In this document: piece after piece, positions 15,227 through 20,872 of the stretch
Position numbering within the stretch: position 1 is the stretch's first letter
How the letters are laid out: each line of letters opens with the position of its first letter
Source of the DNA: Intrasporangiaceae bacterium
Lineage (GTDB): Bacteria > Actinomycetota > Actinomycetes > Actinomycetales > Dermatophilaceae
Reading direction: 5' to 3'
DNA length: 20,872 bases
Assembly (NCBI GenBank): GCA_012518475.1
Contig: JAAYSB010000335.1
Span: 1 to 20,872, forward strand
The notes under the pieces: generated by a model
The model's input: the letters and a program-made list of their open reading frames with translations, nothing else
Told to the model about the DNA's origin: nothing
Databases searched by the model: none
Position numbers and translations under genes: made by a program

Positions 15227-16285
15227 GTGACGTCATTCGGAGCGACCCAGAGCGACCACGATCGCGCGGACGAGCCGGCGCCGGAGACGGCGGGCGGCCC
15301 GGGTAGGGCTGACGGCGGCCGCACGGAGCCCATGCGGCTGGAACAGGTGCGGCGGCTGGCCGCCGACCTCATGACGACGATGAACTCCGTCATCGAGGGC
15401 AAGCCGCAGGTCGTCTCGACAGCTGTCACCGTGCTGCTCGCAGAGGGTCACCTCCTTGTCGAGGACGTGCCCGGCGTCGGGAAGACGATGCTCGCCAAGA
15501 CGCTGGCCCGCTCGATCGACTGCACCGTGCGTCGGGTTCAGTTCACCCCCGACCTGCTGCCGAGCGACATCACCGGCGTCAGTGTCTTCAACCAGGACCT
15601 GAGGGACTTCGAGTTCCGCCCGGGCGCGATCTTCGCCAACGTCGTCGTCGGCGATGAGATCAACCGCGCCTCCCCCAAGACCCAGTCGGCCCTGCTCGAG
15701 TCGATGGAGGAGGGGCAGGTCACGGTCGACGGACAGACCTATGTCCTGCCGACGCCGTTCATCGTCATGGCAACGCAGAACCCCATTGAGATGGAGGGGA
15801 CCTATCCGCTCCCCGAGGCACAGCGGGACCGGTTCATGGCACGCATCTCGATGGGCTACCCCGCCCATCGGGCTGAGATGGAGATGCTCGAGACACACGG
15901 CCGGCTCTCCCCGCTCGAGAGCCTGCGTCCGGTCGTCGACGCGGCGTCGGTACGGGCCATGATCGCCGCCGTGCGCGATGTCTATGTCGCGCCGGCCATC
16001 CGTGAGTACATCGTCGCCCTGGCCACCGCGACGCGGGAGAGCGAGGCGCTGCGTCTCGGAGCCTCACCCCGGGCGACCCTGCACCTCCTTCGGGCTGCCC
16101 GCGCGACCGCTGTTCTGGCCGGCCGCGACCATGTCCTGCCCGATGACGTCCAGGCTGTCGTCGTGCCTGTGCTCGCACATCGCATCCTCACCACGGGTGA
16201 GACCCAGGCCGCGCGCCGGACCCCGGCCGATGTCCTCGGCGACATCCTCGGACGCGTGCGCGTACCCGTCCCGCGCCAGCCCTGA
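15227..16285 (+). CDS. MoxR-family AAA+ ATPase (352 aa)
   Basis: MoxR ATPases act as chaperone-like factors, usually with VWA or DUF58 partners. An acidic, low-complexity N-terminus (1-35) precedes the AAA+ core. Walker A is VPGVGKT (81-87, Lys87), followed by QFTPDLLPSDITG. Walker B is VVVGDEINRA (139-148, Asp143-Glu144), sensor 1 is ATQNP (182-186), and EAQRDRF (197-203) carries the conserved arginine region. The C-terminal helical domain has SPRATLHLLRAARATAVLAGR. GTG 15227 is used; GGAAGGGGG lies a long 13 bases upstream, so the start is less certain, with ATG 15332 as an alternative that has a poorly spaced ribosome site. It is first in a three-gene operon, 11 bases from the DUF58 gene. 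Confidence 0.93.
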   Translation: MTSFGATQSDHDRADEPAPETAGGPGRADGGRTEPMRLEQVRRLAADLMTTMNSVIEGKPQVVSTAVTVLLAEGHLLVEDVPGVGKTMLAKTLARSIDCTVRRVQFTPDLLPSDITGVSVFNQDLRDFEFRPGAIFANVVVGDEINRASPKTQSALLESMEEGQVTVDGQTYVLPTPFIVMATQNPIEMEGTYPLPEAQRDRFMARISMGYPAHRAEMEMLETHGRLSPLESLRPVVDAASVRAMIAAVRDVYVAPAIREYIVALATATRESEALRLGASPRATLHLLRAARATAVLAGRDHVLPDDVQAVVVPVLAHRILTTGETQAARRTPADVLGDILGRVRVPVPRQP

Positions 16286-16296
16286 CACCCGAGCCG

Positions 16297-17562
16297 ATGG
16301 CCTCGTTCTTCGCCTCGCTGACATCTCGCGGCAGGTTCTTCATCGCACTCGGGGTAGCCCTGGTCGTCACCGGCCTGGGCCTGGGCATGCGCGATCTGAC
16401 CCGGATCGGACTGCTCCTGCTCATCCTTCCGGCGGCCACGCTGCTCATCACCAGGCGTCACCCGATGACCTTCGGCGTTGCTCGTCGCCCCGTGCCAGGA
16501 CGGGTGCGGGTCGATGAGTCCTCGACCGTCGAGCTGACGGTCGTCAATCCGTCCCGGACCCGCTCACCGGTCATTGCCGCGGAGGAGTCGCTCGACTACT
16601 CCCTCGGGGACCGTCCGCGGACTGTGATCCCCCCGCTGCGGCGTGGCCAGAGCCACGCGATGTCCTACACAGTGCGCAGTCATGTGCGCGGGCGGCACCG
16701 TCTCGGCCCCCTCACCCTCAGTGTCTCGGACCCGTTCGGGCTGACCGAGCGTGACCTGTCGATGCAGAGCACCGCAGACATCATCGTGCTCCCCCGCGCG
16801 GTTCCGCTCACGGACGCAGGCCGCGGATCGCACGGCACCGGCTCGGACGGCACCATCCCGCACATGGTCGCTCTCCACGGTGAGGACGACGTGGCCGTCC
16901 GTGAGTACCGCTACGGCGACGACCTGCGCCGGGTGCACTGGCCCGCCACGGCGCGCACGGGCGACCTCATGGTCCGGCAGGAGGACCGCCCCGCGATGAA
17001 ACGTGCCGTGGTCCTGCTCGACTCGCGGCTCTCCGTCCACGGCCCGACGACCTCGCAGTCGTTGGAATGGGCGGTGACGATGGCCGCGTCCGTCGTCCTG
17101 CACGCCATGGCCCAGAACTATGCCGTCCATCTCGTGACCGCATCCCCCGAGCCCGGAGTCGGCCGGCACAGTACGAGCAGCGCGACGTCGATGGAGGCGC
17201 TCGCCCTCGTCACACCCGGTCCGGACGAGGACCTCATCGGGGTACTCCACACCGCTGGCGGTGTGGTCGGGGACGGCGGCCTCATCGTCGCGATCCTCGG
17301 ATCATGCACCGACTCCGACGCCCGCGCCGTCGCCTCGCTCCGCTCCCTCGGCAGCCGCGGTCTGGCGCTCGTGATCGACCGGTCGACACTCACCGACGAC
17401 CCGGCGGCACTGAAGCCCGGCCACCGCGCCCTCGGGACCGTCGAGACGCTGCGACGCGCCGGCTGGCGGGCCGTCGTCGTCGGCCGATCAACCTCGTGGC
17501 AGTCTGCCTGGGCCCAGCTCACCGGCAGTGGCAGCATGACGACGGTGGGCTCGTCGTCATGA
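16297..17562 (+). CDS. DUF58 domain membrane protein (421 aa)
   Basis: The precise function is unknown. DUF58 proteins co-occur with MoxR ATPases and transglutaminases and often carry a VWA-like fold. Two hydrophobic segments near the N-terminus (about 14-31 and 36-51) anchor it. A beta-rich region follows (VDESSTVELTVVNPSRT, VRGRHRLGPLTLSVSDPFGL). The DUF58 signature REYRYGDDLRRVHWPATART then GDLMVRQ lies at about 202-228, and the rest resembles a VWA-like domain starting RAVVLLDSRLSV. The start ATG 16297 is 11 bases after the moxR stop. The stop TGA overlaps the next gene's ATG, indicating coupled translation and probably a working complex of the three products. Confidence 0.9.
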   Translation: MASFFASLTSRGRFFIALGVALVVTGLGLGMRDLTRIGLLLLILPAATLLITRRHPMTFGVARRPVPGRVRVDESSTVELTVVNPSRTRSPVIAAEESLDYSLGDRPRTVIPPLRRGQSHAMSYTVRSHVRGRHRLGPLTLSVSDPFGLTERDLSMQSTADIIVLPRAVPLTDAGRGSHGTGSDGTIPHMVALHGEDDVAVREYRYGDDLRRVHWPATARTGDLMVRQEDRPAMKRAVVLLDSRLSVHGPTTSQSLEWAVTMAASVVLHAMAQNYAVHLVTASPEPGVGRHSTSSATSMEALALVTPGPDEDLIGVLHTAGGVVGDGGLIVAILGSCTDSDARAVASLRSLGSRGLALVIDRSTLTDDPAALKPGHRALGTVETLRRAGWRAVVVGRSTSWQSAWAQLTGSGSMTTVGSSS

Positions 17563-19895
17563 GTCGGGGTCGGGTCACTGAGTCTCTGCTCGCGATGCTG
17601 GCGGTCGCGGTTGTGGTCGCGCCCCTGCACTCGCTGTTCACCCCGGGGACCTGGATCCCCTACGCGCTGGTGATGGCGCTGGCCGTGACCATCACCGGGG
17701 TCGTCGCCCGGTCCCTCACGCGCCTGGACGTCCCGGTGGTCCTTGCCCAGATCCTCGTCGGGCTCGCAATCACCTGCCTAGTCTTCGCGCGCGAGCACCT
17801 CTGGTACGGACTGCCGACGTGGGAGACGGTCCTCGCCCTGAACACTCTGCTCTACGACGCACGGATCATCATCACGACCTACGCTCCCCCGGCACCGACG
17901 AGCACCGGCATCATCCTCGCCCTCGCCCTTCTCGTGTGGTTGACGACGCTTGTCGTCGACTTCCTCGCCGTGACCCGCAGAGCACCGGCACTGGCCGGCA
18001 TCGCGCTGCTCACAGCCTTCCTCACGGCCGCAAGCAACTCCGGCAGCGGGATGCCCGTGGGCTACTTCATCGTCGCTGCCACGCTGTGGCTCGCCCTGCT
18101 CGGACGCTCTCGGGTGCAGGCGCTGACCAGGTGGGACTCGAGCGGCAGGCACGCGTCACAGACGCCACAGCCCGGGCACGACCGCGCCGGCCGCCTGGCC
18201 GTCGCGGGTCGCCAGGTCGGCGTGATCTCGGTCCTCGTCGCAGCCTTGGCCGCCTCGTTGCTGCCCCATATGCCGACCCGCTTCCTCCTCGACGGTCTCG
18301 GCCGGGCCAGTGGGGGCGGCGGGACACCGACCATGACCATCAGCTCGACGGTGAACCTCGCGGACAACCTGGAGCAGCAGTCCCAGCACCAGGTCCTCCG
18401 CTACACGACGTCGGCGCGCTCCCCCGCTCCCCTCCGGGTGGGTGTCCTACCCACCTACGAGGACGGCGTCTGGACCATCGGAGAGCCGACCACGACTACG
18501 GCAGCACTGCCCGACCTACCCGTCGGGAGCAGCGCCGAGGATGCCGAGACCTTCGAGGTGATCGAGAACGGGCTGGGAGCTCCTCAGCTCGCTCTCCCCT
18601 TCCCGGTGGCCTCGCTGGAGATCGACACGGAGTGGGGCACGACGACCGGGGACACCATCGTCGTCGAGAGGCGGGTCGACGAGTACTCCGCGAGCTACGT
18701 GCTCGAGGACCCCACCGAGGAGGCCCTCCAAGCCAGCCCGGCCACGGACAGCCTCGCACGCCCGGACGTCAACCCGCGCGACCTCGCCGTCGACCCCGCC
18801 TCACGCGGGGCGGTGGTCGAGGCTCTCGCGAGCATCTCGGCACCCGGCATGACCCCGATCGACAAGGCCCGAGCCATCCAGGCCCACCTGCGGAGCAACG
18901 AGTACACCTACTCCCTCGAGCTGCTGCAGCCCACCGACGTGACGGGCGCCCCGGTCATGACCGACCCGATCACGGCCTTCCTCCAGACCCGCCAGGGCTT
19001 CTGCACCCAGTTCACTGCAGCGATGGTGATGATGGCGCGCGCCGAGGGCATCCCGGCCAGGTTCGCCATCGGCTTCCTCCCCGGCGAGTCCGACGATGAC
19101 GAGTGGAGTGTCGTCGGAGCTGACGCGCACGCCTGGCCGGAGCTGTACTTCGCGGACATCGGCTGGCTGCGGTTCGAGCCGACCCCCGCCACCCGCACGG
19201 GGGCGAGCCCACCGGCCTACAGCCGGCCGGTCTCCACGACCCCGACGCCGGAGCCCACCGTCCGGCCCTCGCAGCCGGCTCAGCCGGTCGAGCCGTTCGA
19301 GCCGCCGCAGCCCGAGAACCGCCCGACCAGCGCGACGCCGACCAGCTGGTTCGCAGACGCCATCGACCGGTTCGGGTGGCTCGCTCTCGTGCTCGTCCTC
19401 GCAGTCCTCGCAGCCCTGACCATGCCGCTCTCGGCCTGGGTCGAGCGCCGTCGACGGCGCCGGGCCGCGGCCGACGAGGCGGCCCGGATCGAGGTGGTCT
19501 GGGGCGATCTGCTCGAGCGCCTCGACGACATCGACATCACTGCCCCACTGGATGCCAGCCCGCGTCAGGTCGGTCGCTACATCATCGGGCAGACCTATCT
19601 GTCCACGCCCACCCGCGACGCGCTGAGTCGGGTCGTGGCTGCCGTGGAGACAGCACGCTACGCCCGTCCCGTGGAGGGCAGCGACCCGGAGCGGGTGGCC
19701 CGTGTGGAGGAGGATGCCCGCGAGGTCGCCGAGCGGATCGTCGGTGCGCTGCGACGCAGTGACCGGGTGCGCTCGACATGGTGGCCCGCAGCAGGGGTCG
19801 CCGCCTGGCGTCGCGGCATCGACCAGGGTCGGGACCGGCTGCAGACCGATGTCATCGACCGGCTTCCGCGGCGACGGGGCTCCCCCCCAGACTGA
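17559..19895 (+). CDS. TgpA-type membrane transglutaminase-like protein (778 aa)
   Basis: This is a polytopic membrane protein with an extracytoplasmic transglutaminase-like domain, the third member of the MoxR-DUF58-transglutaminase set. About seven hydrophobic segments fill residues 8-232. An outside region follows, with the transglutaminase core at about 450-545. Cys482 lies in QGFCTQFTAAMVMMAR, His524 in DAHAWPELYF, and the third position is Glu540 in LRFEPTP instead of the classic Asp. A Pro/Thr-rich linker leads to a last membrane segment (about 606-628) and a cytoplasmic tail rich in charged residues. ATG 17559 overlaps the DUF58 stop as ATGA. The substrate is unknown; the neighbouring cell wall cluster suggests an envelope role, which is inference. 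Confidence 0.9.
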   Translation: MSRGRVTESLLAMLAVAVVVAPLHSLFTPGTWIPYALVMALAVTITGVVARSLTRLDVPVVLAQILVGLAITCLVFAREHLWYGLPTWETVLALNTLLYDARIIITTYAPPAPTSTGIILALALLVWLTTLVVDFLAVTRRAPALAGIALLTAFLTAASNSGSGMPVGYFIVAATLWLALLGRSRVQALTRWDSSGRHASQTPQPGHDRAGRLAVAGRQVGVISVLVAALAASLLPHMPTRFLLDGLGRASGGGGTPTMTISSTVNLADNLEQQSQHQVLRYTTSARSPAPLRVGVLPTYEDGVWTIGEPTTTTAALPDLPVGSSAEDAETFEVIENGLGAPQLALPFPVASLEIDTEWGTTTGDTIVVERRVDEYSASYVLEDPTEEALQASPATDSLARPDVNPRDLAVDPASRGAVVEALASISAPGMTPIDKARAIQAHLRSNEYTYSLELLQPTDVTGAPVMTDPITAFLQTRQGFCTQFTAAMVMMARAEGIPARFAIGFLPGESDDDEWSVVGADAHAWPELYFADIGWLRFEPTPATRTGASPPAYSRPVSTTPTPEPTVRPSQPAQPVEPFEPPQPENRPTSATPTSWFADAIDRFGWLALVLVLAVLAALTMPLSAWVERRRRRRAAADEAARIEVVWGDLLERLDDIDITAPLDASPRQVGRYIIGQTYLSTPTRDALSRVVAAVETARYARPVEGSDPERVARVEEDAREVAERIVGALRRSDRVRSTWWPAAGVAAWRRGIDQGRDRLQTDVIDRLPRRRGSPPD

Positions 19896-19903
19896 GCCGG
19901 TGT

Positions 19904-20872
19904 CTAGTCGAGGTAGTCGCGCAGGACCTGCGAGCGGCTCGGGTGACGGAGCTTGCTCATCGTCTTGGACTCGATCTGGCGGATCCGCTCACGCGTCACG
20001 CCATAGACCTTGCCGATCTCGTCGAGGGTCTTGGGCTGACCGTCGGAGAGCCCGAAGCGCATCGAGACCACACCGGCCTCGCGCTCGGAGAGCGTGTCCA
20101 GGACCGAGTGCAGCTGCTCCTGGAGGAGCGTGAACGACACCGCGTCCGCGGGCACGACAGCCTCGGAGTCCTCGATGAGGTCACCGAACTCGCTGTCGCC
20201 GTCCTCGCCGAGGGGGGTGTGCAGGGAGATCGGCTCACGGCCGTACTTCTGCACCTCGACGACCTTCTCGGGCGTCATGTCGAGCTCAGCCGCCAGCTCC
20301 TCCGGAGTGGGCTCACGACCCAGGTCCTGAAGCATCTGCCGCTGGACACGGGCCAGCTTGTTGATGACCTCGACCATGTGGACCGGGATGCGGATCGTGC
20401 GGGCCTGGTCGGCCATGGCACGGGTGATCGCCTGCCGGATCCACCAGGTCGCATAGGTCGAGAACTTGTAGCCCTTGGTGTAGTCGAACTTCTCCACCGC
20501 ACGGATGAGGCCGAGGTTGCCCTCCTGGATGAGGTCGAGGAAGAGCATGCCGCGACCGGTGTAGCGCTTCGCCAGGGACACGACCAGACGGAGGTTGGCC
20601 TCGAGGAGGTGGTTCTTGGCCTTCTTGCCGTCCTGGGCGATCCACCAGAGCTCGCGCTTGAGCTTCATCTCGATCTTGTCGCCGGAGTTGAGCTTCTCCT
20701 CGGCGAACAGACCGGCCTCGATGCGCTTGGCGAGCTCGACCTCCTGCTCGGCGTTGAGGAGGGCGACCTTGCCGATCTGCTTGAGATAGTCCTTGACGGG
20801 GTCGGCCGTCGCACCGGCCGTGACGACCTGCTGCGCTGGCTGGTCGTCGTCGTCGGCGTCGGAGTAGACGAA
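19904..20872 (-). CDS. sigA: Principal RNA polymerase sigma factor (SigA/HrdB/RpoD), C-terminal 322 residues
   Basis: This is the housekeeping sigma-70 factor, which directs RNA polymerase to -35/-10 promoters; the N-terminus lies beyond the right edge and the frame is open to base 20872. The visible part starts in an acidic stretch (DADDDDQ). Region 1.2 follows (DPVKDYLKQIGKVALLNAEQ), then regions 2.1-2.4 (RLVVSLAKRYTGRGMLFLDL, GLIRAVEKFDYTKGYKFSTY, ATWWIRQAI), 3.0 (RIPVHMVEVINKL) and 4.2 (TLDEIGKVYGVTRERIRQIE). It ends RSQVLRDYLD, a standard actinobacterial ending. The stop TAG at 19904-19906 is 8 bases from the stop of the convergent transglutaminase gene. An internal ATG at 20668 is not the true start. 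Confidence 0.96.
   Translation of the reverse strand, partial: FVYSDADDDDQPAQQVVTAGATADPVKDYLKQIGKVALLNAEQEVELAKRIEAGLFAEEKLNSGDKIEMKLKRELWWIAQDGKKAKNHLLEANLRLVVSLAKRYTGRGMLFLDLIQEGNLGLIRAVEKFDYTKGYKFSTYATWWIRQAITRAMADQARTIRIPVHMVEVINKLARVQRQMLQDLGREPTPEELAAELDMTPEKVVEVQKYGREPISLHTPLGEDGDSEFGDLIEDSEAVVPADAVSFTLLQEQLHSVLDTLSEREAGVVSMRFGLSDGQPKTLDEIGKVYGVTRERIRQIESKTMSKLRHPSRSQVLRDYLD

Noticed and set aside
19858..19901. Terminator between the convergent transglutaminase and sigma factor genes
   Set aside because: The inverted arms ACCGGCT (19858-19864) and AGCCGGT (19895-19901) have a loop of 30 bases and no U-run. The gap between stops is only 8 bases, so I cannot support a terminator.

Overview
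The window is high-GC DNA whose layout and gene content point to an actinobacterium. The evidence is the order of the division and cell wall (dcw) cluster, the FtsZ N-terminus, a MurC P-loop reading GANGKS, a HrdB/SigA-type sigma factor, and heavy GTG start use with ATGA/GTGA stop-start overlaps. A member of the Micrococcales, perhaps Intrasporangiaceae-like, is my inference. The DNPR motif in MurE suggests diaminopimelate-type peptidoglycan.

Positions 1-14931 (minus strand) hold the dcw cluster. In transcription order it reads mraZ, rsmH, ftsL, ftsI, murE, murF, mraY, murD-like, ftsW, murG, murC, ftsQ, ftsZ (3' part cut off by the window edge). Genes are packed with 4-base overlaps or short gaps, apart from a 190 bp mraZ-rsmH leader and a 226 bp ftsQ-ftsZ gap that probably carries extra ftsZ regulation. 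The Mur ligases C, E and F, MraY, MurG, the SEDS glycosyltransferase FtsW and the transpeptidase FtsI look intact.

The exception is murD. Its frame is open for 325 codons, but the P-loop lysine is a valine, the ELSSFQ glutamate is gone, the segment with the catalytic histidine and the carbamylated lysine is deleted, and most of the C-terminal domain is missing. The frame breaks just after a five-G run. A MurD-like C-terminal scrap then continues in another frame to a TGA that overlaps the ftsW GTG. This gene cannot plausibly encode a working D-glutamate ligase, so the cell must do that step with an enzyme encoded elsewhere. This is the most interesting feature of the window.

Positions 14932-15226 are a divergent regulatory region with GTGGAG-type direct repeats at an exact 10 bp period on both strands, the form expected of MraZ operators. 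Positions 15227-19895 (plus strand) hold a three-gene operon: a MoxR-family AAA+ ATPase, a DUF58 membrane protein and a large membrane transglutaminase of the TgpA type. At 19904-20872 (minus, convergent, 8 bp away) lies the C-terminal 322 residues of the principal sigma factor. I see no tRNA, rRNA, CRISPR array, insertion sequence or prophage signature.
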